The notes beneath the pieces are model-generated. The model made no database searches. It had not been told where the DNA came from and saw only the letters and a list, made by a program, of their open reading frames with translations. A stretch of DNA of 64,000 nucleotides, taken from contig NZ_DHOS01000063.1 of the NCBI RefSeq assembly GCF_002410825.1, forward strand, positions 11,889 through 75,888. The letters are read 5' to 3'. This document shows, one piece after another, positions 1-8,122 of the stretch (the first letter of the stretch is position 1; every line of letters starts with the position of its first letter). Source of the stretch: Proteiniphilum sp. UBA5384 (lineage in GTDB: Bacteria; Bacteroidota; Bacteroidia; Bacteroidales; Dysgonomonadaceae). A program made the position numbers and the translations under genes.

Positions 1-411
1 TGTGCTGCTGTTTTTAATGCGCTGCTGTTCAATGCGGTACTGGCGCATCTGTAGTTCGTCTAACATCTTGCGGTAGTCAGTCTCAATACTTTGAAGGTCG
101 AGTTGTAGCAGGGGAGTACCTACATCCACGGAGTCACCGGCTCTTTTATGCACTTTCATGATGCGGCTTTCGATGGGAGCGATGACAGTCTCTTCAAATG
201 CCGGCATCACCTTTCCCGACGCGCTTACGGTGACTTCAATTGTCCCTTTATCGACGGAGGAGAGTTGGATGTTTTTTAGAGGTATACTGTCCCGCAACAA
301 AGAAATGATCACAGCTATGACCACTATAGAGGAGAGAATGACCGTTCCATATTTGATCCATCTTTTTCTTTTCTCTTTGAGGAGAATATCTTTGGGTATT
401 TTTCTGTCCAT
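1..411 (-). CDS. HlyD-family / efflux periplasmic adaptor protein, N-terminal part (cut by window edge)
   Basis: Translating the minus strand from the ATG at 411 gives 137 codons that run off the window. Residues 1-15 are basic and cytoplasmic, about 18-42 form one membrane anchor, and residues 58-100 show the lipoyl/barrel-sandwich half typical of membrane-fusion proteins (ASGKVMP, then IMKVHKRAGDSVDVGTPLLQLD). A charged coiled-coil begins near residue 105. Proteins of this family link an inner-membrane transporter (ABC or RND) to an outer-membrane channel. The partner genes would lie to the left, outside the window. No in-frame ATG lies further upstream. Family assignment is firm; the substrate is unknown. 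Confidence 0.8.
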   Translation of the reverse strand, partial: MDRKIPKDILLKEKRKRWIKYGTVILSSIVVIAVIISLLRDSIPLKNIQLSSVDKGTIEVTVSASGKVMPAFEETVIAPIESRIMKVHKRAGDSVDVGTPLLQLDLQSIETDYRKMLDELQMRQYRIEQQRIKNSST

Positions 412-618
412 GAATGTTGTTTGTTTTGCCGGATCAAAAACAAAACGTGTGCCATAAATGTAATAGATTGATTTTTAGGTGTATGATATGATATGAAGTG
501 TCCGATATCGGACAGTGCTGTACGGAAGCGAACACCCGTATAGAAGGTCGTATTAATGTTGGTCTTTAATGTAAAGGGGCTTAAGATAGTATTGGAATAA
601 GTATAACAAGAATAAGTA

Positions 619-963
619 TTAAAGTACAGCTGTTGCTTTTCGTATTTCTGCAAGTCGATCATTCCATGATTTGTTTTGACGGATAGTTTGCACATTATAA
701 CGAGATTGCATTTTTAGGAGCATCTCTGCCTCAATACCTAAAGCTGCTTCAAGCAGTAAGGCATATTCAGTTGTAACGGGGCGTTTACAGTTCAACACTT
801 CATTCAGCACAGAATATGCAACACCCATTTGAGTGGCGAGTTTACGTTGTGATATACCACGAAATTCTATCTCTTCTTTCAATACTTCCCCCGGATGAGT
901 AGGTTCATAAGGAGTGAGGTTGTTTGCTATCATGTGTGAATCAATTCCTTCAATCTTAATCAT
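619..963 (-). CDS. higA: HigA-type antitoxin (XRE family HTH)
   Basis: The 114-residue protein has the arrangement of HigA addiction-module antitoxins: the PTHPGEVLKEE lead-in at about residues 21-31, then a helix-turn-helix at about 38-75 (ISQRKLATQMGV, then NEVLNCKRPVTTEYALLLEAALG). It should neutralise the HigB-like toxin encoded 7 bp upstream and repress the shared promoter by DNA binding. The toxin-first gene order is the usual higBA order. The C-terminal tail (about residues 88-114) would be the toxin-contact or dimer region. It sits second in a two-gene operon on the minus strand. Assignment to the family is secure; activity is untested. Confidence 0.85.
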   Translation of the reverse strand: MIKIEGIDSHMIANNLTPYEPTHPGEVLKEEIEFRGISQRKLATQMGVAYSVLNEVLNCKRPVTTEYALLLEAALGIEAEMLLKMQSRYNVQTIRQNKSWNDRLAEIRKATAVL

Positions 964-970
964 AATAAAA

Positions 971-1288
971 TCATTTATAATGGCTTGATAATTCTAAGAT
1001 ATTACATATCGTGACAATAGGTTCAATTCCACTGATCGTTACGGTAAATTCAATTCTACATTGTTTGTTTACTCTAATTGAAGAAATACCTTTCTTGTCA
1101 CCTTTCAGCACTTCATAATTTAAAGCATTGATTGTATACAGATTCTCAACATCACTCGAGTTTATAAGTATATCGATACAACGTTTGTACTTACGCACGA
1201 TTTCAGGTTGAAACCGGTATTTCTTTTCTTTCGTTTGTCCGGTTTCATATAAATCTCGTAAATATCTCTTTTCAAAGGTTACAATCAT
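971..1288 (-). CDS. higB: HigB/RelE-type toxin of a type II toxin-antitoxin pair
   Basis: The 105-residue protein has the size and pattern of HigB/RelE ribosome-dependent mRNA interferases: a basic N-terminal region, ALNYEVLKGDKKGISSIRVNKQCRIEF around residues 55-82, and a C-terminal strand IVTICNILELSSHYK. The SIRVNKQCRIEF stretch corresponds to the conserved core with arginines near the active site. It precedes the HTH antitoxin by 7 bp on the same strand, so the two are probably co-transcribed from the promoter at 1312-1343. The gene is full length with no frameshift. Toxicity is inferred from family and context. Confidence 0.82.
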   Translation of the reverse strand: MIVTFEKRYLRDLYETGQTKEKKYRFQPEIVRKYKRCIDILINSSDVENLYTINALNYEVLKGDKKGISSIRVNKQCRIEFTVTISGIEPIVTICNILELSSHYK

Positions 1289-1311
1289 ACGCCTTTTTAC
1301 TTTACTGGAAA

Positions 1312-1343
1312 CAAAGATAATAGAAATTTCTCATATTCGCAAA
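1312..1343 (-). promoter_or_regulatory. higBA promoter with embedded palindromic operator
   Basis: On the minus strand TTTG (plus 1340-1343) is followed after exactly 20 bp by TATCTTTG (plus 1312-1319), a perfect Bacteroidetes -33/-7 promoter. The perfect 10-bp palindrome AGAAATTTCT (1322-1331) lies between the two boxes. That is where an HTH antitoxin would block sigma factor, so autoregulation by HigA is a reasonable inference. Confidence 0.7.
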
Positions 1344-1502
1344 AAGTAGAACATTTATTATTATTCAATTTTACTCAAAGTAATTCTTTTTTCAGCAAAG
1401 CATCCCAAAACGTTTTCTCCGTTCAAAAAATGGGGTGAAACAGTTGGATTTTAATTTTGTTTCTTAAGAGAATACTGAAGTTAGTAAAAATCATCTATTT
1501 GG

Positions 1503-1999
1503 TTACTCTGCCGGTTTTTCATGTAGTTTGCCCAGTGATTTGGCTACCACCACCGATACCATGGCGTCACCTGTAACGTTGATTACTGTGCGGCACATGT
1601 CGAGTGGACGGTCTATAGCGAAGATCAGTGCGAGACCGATTGCCAGTTTATCAGCAGCATGCTGATTCCGAAAATAATGGAAAAAATATCACCTGCAGCA
1701 TCAGGCTGTTATTGCCGAAAGCCGTAAAATATTATCAAGTAATAGCCGCAATAGTGGTACTTACATATAGAATGATCGTGCAGATTCCTATGTTCCGGAA
1801 GCTCGATATATCTTTCAGGTCGGAAATCCTCTTTACTAATAATTTGAATATTAGTGCGATATCGATCAGCTTCAACAATCTGATGAAGATAGTCCCGAAA
1901 GGAGCGATCCAATCGCCTATGAACTGCTTCCCCATTAAAACAACTGACCAATATGCTGAGCACCATTCCTATTACAATCTTCCGATGAAAGGGAAGTTT
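1503..1999 (-). pseudogene. Decayed dicarboxylate/amino acid:cation symporter (GltP/DAACS family)
   Basis: Three reading frames on the minus strand carry consecutive pieces of one sodium:dicarboxylate symporter. Near 1999-1930 the N-terminus reads KLPFHRKIVIGMVLSILV. A frameshift follows, then GKQFIGDWIAPFGTIFIRLLK and ISDLKDISSFRNIG (about 1935-1740). After a stop, QVIFFPLF-like and ISMLLI pieces appear. The C-terminus at 1650-1503 reads LAIGLALIFAIDRPLDMCRTVINVTGDAM and ends VAKSLGKLHEKPAE. An intact family member has about 400 or more residues. Here about 165 remain, so the middle has been deleted and several frameshifts have accumulated. The gene is non-functional. Confidence 0.85.
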
Positions 2000-2007
2000 T
2001 TCACTCT

Positions 2008-2367
2008 TTATGATGATTTTTTATTTATCATTTCCAATAATACCAGCGCATGGGTATGTACTTCATCTTTTCCGGCATAAAGCAGTGTTACGTTTTCATG
2101 TTCTTTTTCGAGGTCTTTTATCCTGCGCAGGTCTTCCTTTTCTTCTTCTTCGGAAAGTTCTTTACGGTATCGTTCGCCAAACTCTTTCCATTTTTCGGGA
2201 TCGTGGCCGAACCATTTTCTTAATTCGGTCGATGGAGCGATCTCTTTCAGCCAGAGATCCACATGGGCATTTTCTTTTGATACGCCGCGCGGCCAGAGTC
2301 GGTCAATCAATATGCGATAACCGTCATCGTCGCCTAACTGTTCATATATACGCTTGATCCGGATCAT
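2008..2367 (-). CDS. DUF488 family protein (YeaO-like)
   Basis: The 119-residue soluble protein matches the short YeaO-type DUF488 family: RIKRIYE at the N-terminus, the signature GYRILIDRLWPRGVSKE at about 16-32, LWLKEIAPSTELRKWFGHDPEKW at about 38-60, and a C-terminal VTLLYAGKDEVHTHALVLLE. The family is uncharacterised biochemically; it has conserved Arg, Trp and His residues that suggest nucleotide or small-molecule binding. The gene stands alone, and the decayed symporter begins just past its stop codon on the same strand. Start chosen at the ATG that gives the family's usual N-terminus. Confidence 0.85.
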   Translation of the reverse strand: MIRIKRIYEQLGDDDGYRILIDRLWPRGVSKENAHVDLWLKEIAPSTELRKWFGHDPEKWKEFGERYRKELSEEEEKEDLRRIKDLEKEHENVTLLYAGKDEVHTHALVLLEMINKKSS

Positions 2368-2544
2368 ATTCTTTCAGTTATAAGGTGTTGTCGTACCTGT
2401 TGGATAAATAGGGACCTATTTATAACAACAAGGAAAAACCGAAAGTTCAACAGATTCCTTTCTCAGGTATTGTGTTTATTTCCAACCACAATGCATACAG
2501 TTGCTATTTTAATTGATCTGTGTTGTTTTCACAATAAAATCTCG

Positions 2545-2553
2545 TAAATTTGC
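2545..2553 (+). promoter_or_regulatory. -7 promoter element of the S9 peptidase gene
   Basis: TAAATTTGC matches the Bacteroidetes -7 consensus TAnnTTTGC, 43 bp upstream of the ATG at 2597. A weak -33 match (TGTTG, around 2521-2525) sits at roughly the right distance. Confidence 0.5.
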
Positions 2554-2596
2554 CTCATCAAACGATGATTGAGTATAATCATAAAAAATTACCATT

Positions 2597-4741
2597 ATGA
2601 GATATTTGCATTCAGTGATAATATGTGCTGTGGCACTACTGATCATCTCCTGTAATCCTAAAAAAGAAGAAGTGAAGATTTTGCAGCAATCCGATTTTCC
2701 CGCTCCTCCCATAGCGGATGTACTTCCCGATACGTTTATTAACTTCGGGCAACAGCGAGTCGATAATTATTATTGGCTAAAAGACAAGAACAACCCAAAG
2801 GTAATTGATTACCTGACTGCCGAAAATGTATATACTGATAGTGTAATGGCGTCAACCAAAGGGCTTCAACAGACCATCTATGATGAGATCGTAGGCCGCA
2901 TGAAAGAGGACGACGAGAGTTATCCTTCATTTAAGGATGGGTATTATTACTATAGCCGTACTGAAAAAGGGAAACAATACCGTACCTACTGCCGCCGTAA
3001 AGGCTCGATGGAGGCGCCCGAAGAAATAATTTTCGATGTGAACGCGATGGCGGAAGGCAAACCTGCATTTATTTTCAGGGGCTATTCCATCAGTCCGGAT
3101 AACAGTAAGGCGGCCTATTTTTATAATGAGACCGGCTCGTATGCGGAATTCACGATGAAAGTCAAAGACCTCGCCTCGGGTGAAAATGTGGGGTTTTCGA
3201 AAGACGGCGTGGTTTCGGTGGCGTGGGCCAATGACAATAAGACGCTTTTCTATAGCCTTATCGACCAGACATTGCGCTCTTCCAAAATATACCGACAAGC
3301 GTTGGACGCATCCGAGGGTGAGCTGATATATGAAGAGAAGGACGCCCGTTTCGGTACCTATGTCTCCGGCAGCAAGACCAAACAGCATATCTTCATCACC
3401 AGTGCAAGTTCCACCACATCCGAAGAGAGATATATCTCTGCCGACCGGCCTGCCGATCCGTTCAAAGTGTTCCTCCCCCGTGTGCAGGATGTGGAGTATG
3501 AGGTGTATTCTCATAGGGATAAATTTTTTGTCCGTTATAAGGACAAGGAGAATCTCAATGGCATGATCTATGAAGTGCCGCTCACAGGCTACGAGGATCG
3601 TGCTACCTGGAAGCTGTTTGTGCCGCACGACAAGGATGTCCGCATAGAGGGGATCGATATACTGAAAGATTATGTGTTATTGGAGTTAAGGAAAAACGGT
3701 TTGGCGGAAATCCGGATCAAACCGGTGTCAGGTGAGGGAGATACAGAAACCATCGCTTTCCCTGAACCGGTTTACACGGCATCACTGGGTGGTAATCCCG
3801 AATATGATGCTGCCACATTCCGTTATTCATACACCTCGCTTAACCGCCCTACAACCTTGTATGAGTACAATATAGCCACCAAAGAGACCGGGAAACTGAA
3901 GGAGCAGGAAGTGCCCTCCGGTTTCAATCCCGGTGATTACACGGTAGAACGGCTATGGGCGACCGCCTCCGACGGGGTACAGGTGCCGATGGCTATCGTC
4001 TATAAAAAAGGATTGAAAAAAGAGGGCGGCAATCCGGCATTACTGTATTCCTATGGCAGTTATGGAATGAGTTCCGACGTCTATTTCAGCGCCAGCATGT
4101 ATAGTTTGATCGACCGCGGTTTTGTATACGCCATTGCCCAGATTCGCGGTGGAAGTGACCTCGGTGAGCAGTGGTACGAAGATGGAAAATTGTTGAAAAA
4201 GAAGAATACTTTTACCGATTTCATCGCCTGCAGCGAGAAACTGATAGAGGATGGTTATACCTCTCCCGACAAATTGGCTGCCATGGGCGGAAGTGCCGGT
4301 GGTTTGCTGATGGGGGCGGTGACGAATATGCGTCCCGACCTCTACCGGACAATCGTGGCACAAGTGCCCTTTATCGACGTGGTCAATACTATGCTCGATG
4401 ATACTTTGCCACTCACCACAGGCGAATATGAAGAGTGGGGAAATCCCAATGAAGAAGAATATTACAACTATATCCTCTCTTACTCTCCCTATGACAATAT
4501 TATAGCACAGGATTATCCCAATATATTGATTACCGGGGGGATCAACGACTCGCAAGTGCTTTTCCATGAGCCTACGAAATATGCGGCCAGACTGCGTGCC
4601 ATGAAGACGGATGATAACATCGTGCTGCTTCACATGAATATGGATTCCGGCCATGGTGGTGCTACTGGACGCTACGACGGCATCAAGGATACGGCCTTTG
4701 AGTTCGCCTTTATCCTCAACCGTGTCGGGATTGACAAATAG
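2597..4741 (+). CDS. Prolyl oligopeptidase-family serine peptidase (S9A, oligopeptidase B-like), lipoprotein
   Basis: The 714-residue protein carries a lipoprotein signal (LLIISC, lipid-attached Cys19), so it probably acts in the periplasm or on the outer membrane. The N-terminal ~430 residues form the beta-propeller that screens substrates (starts near DNYYWLKDKNNPKVIDYL). The C-terminal alpha/beta hydrolase domain has all three catalytic residues in place: Ser566 in GGSAGG, Asp651 in GGINDSQV and His686 in DSGHGG. Sequence around Ser566 resembles oligopeptidase B, which cleaves short peptides after basic residues, but prolyl specificity cannot be excluded by eye. It is monocistronic. It fits a peptide-degrading lifestyle. 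Confidence 0.9.
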   Translation: MRYLHSVIICAVALLIISCNPKKEEVKILQQSDFPAPPIADVLPDTFINFGQQRVDNYYWLKDKNNPKVIDYLTAENVYTDSVMASTKGLQQTIYDEIVGRMKEDDESYPSFKDGYYYYSRTEKGKQYRTYCRRKGSMEAPEEIIFDVNAMAEGKPAFIFRGYSISPDNSKAAYFYNETGSYAEFTMKVKDLASGENVGFSKDGVVSVAWANDNKTLFYSLIDQTLRSSKIYRQALDASEGELIYEEKDARFGTYVSGSKTKQHIFITSASSTTSEERYISADRPADPFKVFLPRVQDVEYEVYSHRDKFFVRYKDKENLNGMIYEVPLTGYEDRATWKLFVPHDKDVRIEGIDILKDYVLLELRKNGLAEIRIKPVSGEGDTETIAFPEPVYTASLGGNPEYDAATFRYSYTSLNRPTTLYEYNIATKETGKLKEQEVPSGFNPGDYTVERLWATASDGVQVPMAIVYKKGLKKEGGNPALLYSYGSYGMSSDVYFSASMYSLIDRGFVYAIAQIRGGSDLGEQWYEDGKLLKKKNTFTDFIACSEKLIEDGYTSPDKLAAMGGSAGGLLMGAVTNMRPDLYRTIVAQVPFIDVVNTMLDDTLPLTTGEYEEWGNPNEEEYYNYILSYSPYDNIIAQDYPNILITGGINDSQVLFHEPTKYAARLRAMKTDDNIVLLHMNMDSGHGGATGRYDGIKDTAFEFAFILNRVGIDK

Positions 4742-4755
4742 AAACAGCCAAGTGT

Positions 4756-4893
4756 ATGGATCCACATCATCACGACCACGGGGATGTGAAGAATAATATG
4801 ACAGAGGAGAACGGCAAATTTAGAATAGCAAAGATGGAACATTTATTGCCGATTTTATTTTCAATAGAAGCGAAAAAGAATAACTGCCTTTAA
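4756..4893 (+). CDS. Possible 45-residue His-rich peptide (doubtful)
   Basis: An ATG 15 bp after the peptidase stop opens a 45-codon frame starting MDPHHHDHGDVKN and ending with TAA at 4893. The His/Asp-rich start looks like a metal-binding tip, but no family is recognised. It could be the remnant of a longer gene or chance. It is listed only because the stretch is otherwise empty. Confidence 0.2.
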   Translation: MDPHHHDHGDVKNNMTEENGKFRIAKMEHLLPILFSIEAKKNNCL

Positions 4894-4950
4894 CAGTACA
4901 AGATTTCTCCCACACAACCAGAAAAGCCACACAGTCTAAAAATCAAATTT

Positions 4951-5385
4951 ATGGAACCAGAAAATCAAATTATGCTGTTGCGGGAAGCTGAAATTGAACC
5001 GACAGACGAAGTTTTGAAAAAAGCGCTCGGAAAAGAAGTTTTTGAAGTTTACGGGGATTTACTGAAAGATATTTCGAATGAATTCGGCTTGGAACACGAA
5101 TGGAAGTTTTATAAAGACGGAAAAGCTTGGCTTTTTAAAGCGACCTGCAAAAAGAAAACAATTTTTTGGCTTTCAATTTGGGAAAAGTTCGTAAAGACTA
5201 GCTTTTATTTTACGGAGAAAACCCGTTCCGGGATTTTTGATTTGCCGATAAGTGGAGAAATGAAGGAAAGTTTCGATAAAACGGAACCAGTCGGAAAATT
5301 AATTCCGCTGATTTTCGACATGAATCAGAAAGAGCAATTAAAGGATTTTCGAGAAATTGTGAAATACAAGAAAAGTATAACGTAG
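4951..5385 (+). CDS. DUF3788 family protein
   Basis: The 144-residue soluble protein fits the DUF3788 family: a N-terminal DEVLKKALG helix, HEWKFYKDGKAWLFKATCKKKTIFWLSIWE in the middle, and EKTRSGIFDLPIS with a C-terminal QLKDFREIVKYK. The family is found in scattered Firmicutes and Bacteroidetes and has no assigned function; its fold suggests a small-ligand-binding domain. Codon use is more A-rich (many AAA and GAA) than the flanking housekeeping genes, which could mean recent acquisition. It has no clear operon partner. Confidence 0.75.
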   Translation: MEPENQIMLLREAEIEPTDEVLKKALGKEVFEVYGDLLKDISNEFGLEHEWKFYKDGKAWLFKATCKKKTIFWLSIWEKFVKTSFYFTEKTRSGIFDLPISGEMKESFDKTEPVGKLIPLIFDMNQKEQLKDFREIVKYKKSIT

Positions 5386-5478
5386 GGGGCACTTCAACAA
5401 TCCGGGTAAATACATAGGATGAAAATGGAAAATATGAGTAGTACATCACATTTTTAGTACTAATAATGTGGTTTTATA

Positions 5479-5487
5479 TATCTTTGC
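5479..5487 (+). promoter_or_regulatory. Orphan -7 promoter element
   Basis: TATCTTTGC is a full match to the Bacteroidetes -7 box, immediately upstream of the DUF4143 ATPase remnant. It may be the original promoter left behind after most of the gene was deleted. Confidence 0.45.
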
Positions 5488-5507
5488 GGTCGAATTATCA
5501 ATCGTAA

Positions 5508-5700
5508 GTAGTATACAAAATCTATCCGATAGAAGTAAAATCAGGTGAAAATGTCAAAGGTAAAAGTTTGATAGTTTTCAGAGAAAAATACAGTCCGGAT
5601 TTGAGCATCCGTTTCTCACCCGGAGGATTGGAATATAATGACGGCTTGTTGAATGTCCCTTTGTATTACTCATTCTTATTCAACGATTTACTTGATCATA
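5508..5700 (+). pseudogene. C-terminal remnant of a DUF4143/AAA ATPase
   Basis: Downstream of an in-frame TAA at 5505, the plus strand reads VYKIYPIEVKSGENVKGKSL, then VFREKYSPDLSIRFS and DGLLNVPLYYS. This is the conserved C-terminus (the restriction-endonuclease-like EVKSG core and the closing NVPLY) of ATP-binding proteins with a DUF4143 domain, which normally have about 380-450 residues. All of the P-loop ATPase part is missing. The frame stays open to 5879, but sequence after about 5700 has no family resemblance and runs into the end of the convergent arginine decarboxylase gene. Confidence 0.75.
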
Positions 5701-5866
5701 AAGACAAATTCGACATTTGCATTCATAAAAGAATAGGCAATAGGGCCACAGATACACATGATCTTGACGCGGTGCTTTCAGGAAATTTTAATTGTTTTGG
5801 AAAACACTGCGGGAAGCTCAAGCTCGTTAGCCGTCAGCAGGCGAACAGTATGGTGGTTATATTACT

Positions 5867-7765
5867 TTACTCCAAATAGGTATAACCATATAATCCCGAC
5901 CGGTAGTTGGAAAGGAACTCCTTGCCTTCTTCCACGGATATTTTTCCCTGCTTCACCGAGCTCATCACCCAAGTCTCGACGGTACGCACTAATTTTTTTG
6001 GATTGTACTGCGCATATTCCAGCACATCCGCCACCGATTCGCCATCAATCACCTGGTCGATTTTGTGCCCGTTTTCACTGGTCGATACATGCACCACGTT
6101 GGTGTCACCGAACAGGTTGTGCAGGTCGCCCAAGATCTCCTGGTAGGCTCCCACAAGAAATACACCGATATAATAGGACTCGTCCTTCTTGAGCGAGTGG
6201 ACGGGGAGGTAGACGGAACGGAAGCCGTCCTGCGAAGCGAAGTTGGCTATTTTCCCATCGGAGTCGCAGGTGATGTCCTGTAGGGTGGCAGTCCTGTCGG
6301 GTTTTTCATCCAAACGATGGATAGGAATGATGGGGAATACCTGGTCGATTGCCCAAGAGTCGGGGAGCGACTGGAATAGCGAGAAGTTGCAGAAATATTT
6401 GTCGGGCAACAGGGTGGAGAGTTGCCTTAACTCCTCCGGCGCGTGTTTGGCACGGTTAATGGTGATATTGATTTCCCTGATGATTGAGAAATAGAGCTGT
6501 TCCATCTGCGCACGTGTTTTCAGGTCGAGCATGCCCAGACTGAAAAGGTCGAGCGACTCTTCCCTTATCTGCTGTGCGTCGTGCCATGCCTCCAACATCC
6601 GGGCTTGCGTGAGCGTATCCCAGATATTATAAAGTTCTTTCACCAATTCATGCGCATCCTCTTCAAGTTCCTGGTCTTCGGGCCATGCGGGTAAGGTCGC
6701 CGTTTCAAGTATTTCGAAGATTAGTACGGAGTGGTGTGCCGTAAGTGCGCGCCCCGATTCGGTAATAATGTCGGGGTGGGGCAGGTTATTTTTGTTTGCC
6801 GCATCCACAAAGGAAAATACGGAGTCATTCACATACTCCTGAATGGAATAGTTGATGCTGTTTTCAGTGAAGGACGAACGGGTGCCGTCGTAATCTACAC
6901 CCAGTCCACCCCCTATATCCACATATTTGATCTTGAATCCCAGAGAGTGCAGCTGCACATAAAATTGGGCTGCTTCACGGAGTGCCGTTTTAATACGGCG
7001 TATTTTTGTGATCTGGCTTCCTATATGAAAATGGATGAGCTGGAAGCAATCTTCCATCTTGTTTGATTGTAGTATCTCCATGGCTTCGAGTAACTCACTC
7101 GAATTAAGTCCGAATTTGCTGGCATCGCCACCCGATTCTTCCCACTTGCCGCTGCCGGAACTGGCCAGTTTTACCCGGATACCTATGTTGGGTTTCACTT
7201 TCAGTCGTTTGGATATCTTGATGGTCAGGTCAAGCTCATTCAGTTTCTCTACCACGATAAATACTTTCTTTCCCATCTTTTGTGCCAGCAAGGCCAGTTC
7301 TATATAGCTTTCATCTTTATATCCATTGCAGATGATGAGCGAGTCATTGTCGGTATTGATGGCCAGCACGGCATGCAATTCCGGTTTGGACCCCGCTTCA
7401 AGACCGATATTAAACCGCTTTCCACTCGAAACGATCTCTTCTACCACCTGCCGCATCTGGTTTACCTTGATAGGGTAAATGATATAATTCTGAGCTTGGT
7501 ATTCATATTCTTTGGAGGCGATAGCGAAGCTTTGGGATATCTTCTCAATTCGGTTATCCAATATCTCAGGAAACCGTATTAATACAGGAGCTGAAACGTC
7601 ACGCAGGTACAGTTCGCGCATCAGTTCGCTCAAATCTACGCTTTGACCGGCTTCCTTGCGTGGAGTTACCTGTACATGCCCTTTTTCGTTGATGGAGAAA
7701 TAACCGTTTCCCCACCCGTTGATATTATATAATTCTTCTGAATCTTCGATACGCCATTTTCTCAT
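5867..7765 (-). CDS. speA: Biosynthetic arginine decarboxylase (PLP, fold III)
   Basis: The 632-residue protein decarboxylates arginine to agmatine, the first step of polyamine synthesis. It shows the SpeA pattern: PLP-binding Lys100 in YPIKVNQ, a TIM-barrel domain with HFHIGSQ and the glycine loop VDIGGGLGVDYDG, TESGRALTAHHSV, and a C-terminal beta domain where ITCDSDGKI supplies the active-site Cys/Asp of the partner subunit. The extended helical insert between about 400 and 480 is typical of SpeA rather than of diaminopimelate decarboxylase. Length is normal. It is monocistronic, with a -7 box at 7836-7844, and converges on the ATPase remnant. Confidence 0.95.
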   Translation of the reverse strand: MRKWRIEDSEELYNINGWGNGYFSINEKGHVQVTPRKEAGQSVDLSELMRELYLRDVSAPVLIRFPEILDNRIEKISQSFAIASKEYEYQAQNYIIYPIKVNQMRQVVEEIVSSGKRFNIGLEAGSKPELHAVLAINTDNDSLIICNGYKDESYIELALLAQKMGKKVFIVVEKLNELDLTIKISKRLKVKPNIGIRVKLASSGSGKWEESGGDASKFGLNSSELLEAMEILQSNKMEDCFQLIHFHIGSQITKIRRIKTALREAAQFYVQLHSLGFKIKYVDIGGGLGVDYDGTRSSFTENSINYSIQEYVNDSVFSFVDAANKNNLPHPDIITESGRALTAHHSVLIFEILETATLPAWPEDQELEEDAHELVKELYNIWDTLTQARMLEAWHDAQQIREESLDLFSLGMLDLKTRAQMEQLYFSIIREINITINRAKHAPEELRQLSTLLPDKYFCNFSLFQSLPDSWAIDQVFPIIPIHRLDEKPDRTATLQDITCDSDGKIANFASQDGFRSVYLPVHSLKKDESYYIGVFLVGAYQEILGDLHNLFGDTNVVHVSTSENGHKIDQVIDGESVADVLEYAQYNPKKLVRTVETWVMSSVKQGKISVEEGKEFLSNYRSGLYGYTYLE

Positions 7766-8122
7766 TCCGGCAGATACTTTTTAATGGTGATACATGAATG
7801 GTGATCAATCCACACTAGATTTGACCAATCATCCGGCAAAAATACGCATTAATTTTGTCTTTTGAAGTTATGGCCTGCAAAATGATAGCGAAAACATTTA
7901 CTTTCCCTCATATTTTATTTATTTTCTTTCGCTTGTTCTCCTGAATATTTTTCCTGTTTTGTTTTTTTAAGAGATTTTTCGCAACAATCTATAGTCAAAA
8001 AACATCATACTACATATAAGCTGGAAATGTTTGTCAAACTATGTTGTTTAAAAACAGCAAAGAGATAATCAGCTTCCTAAGTTTTATTCGATATAAATTT
8101 TATCTAAATACTAAATATAAAT
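7766..8122. other. Intergenic region between speA and the serpin gene
   Basis: These 357 bases are AT-rich and separate two divergent genes. On the minus strand the speA promoter element is visible. For the serpin gene no good -33/-7 pair was found, only AT-rich sequence before the ATG at 8123. No open frame or strong hairpin was seen. Confidence 0.6.
7836..7844 (-). promoter_or_regulatory. -7 promoter element of speA
   Basis: The minus strand reads TATTTTTGC, a full match to TAnnTTTGC, about 70 bp upstream of the speA ATG. No clear TTTG -33 box lies at the expected spacing. Confidence 0.5.

Noticed and set aside
2927..3628. 233-codon open frame on the minus strand
   Set aside because: It lies wholly inside the S9 peptidase gene, opposite strand, with no recognisable domain. 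It is a shadow of the GC-rich third-position pattern.
4040..4765. 241-codon minus-strand frame
   Set aside because: It covers the catalytic domain of the same peptidase antisense and has no protein features of its own.
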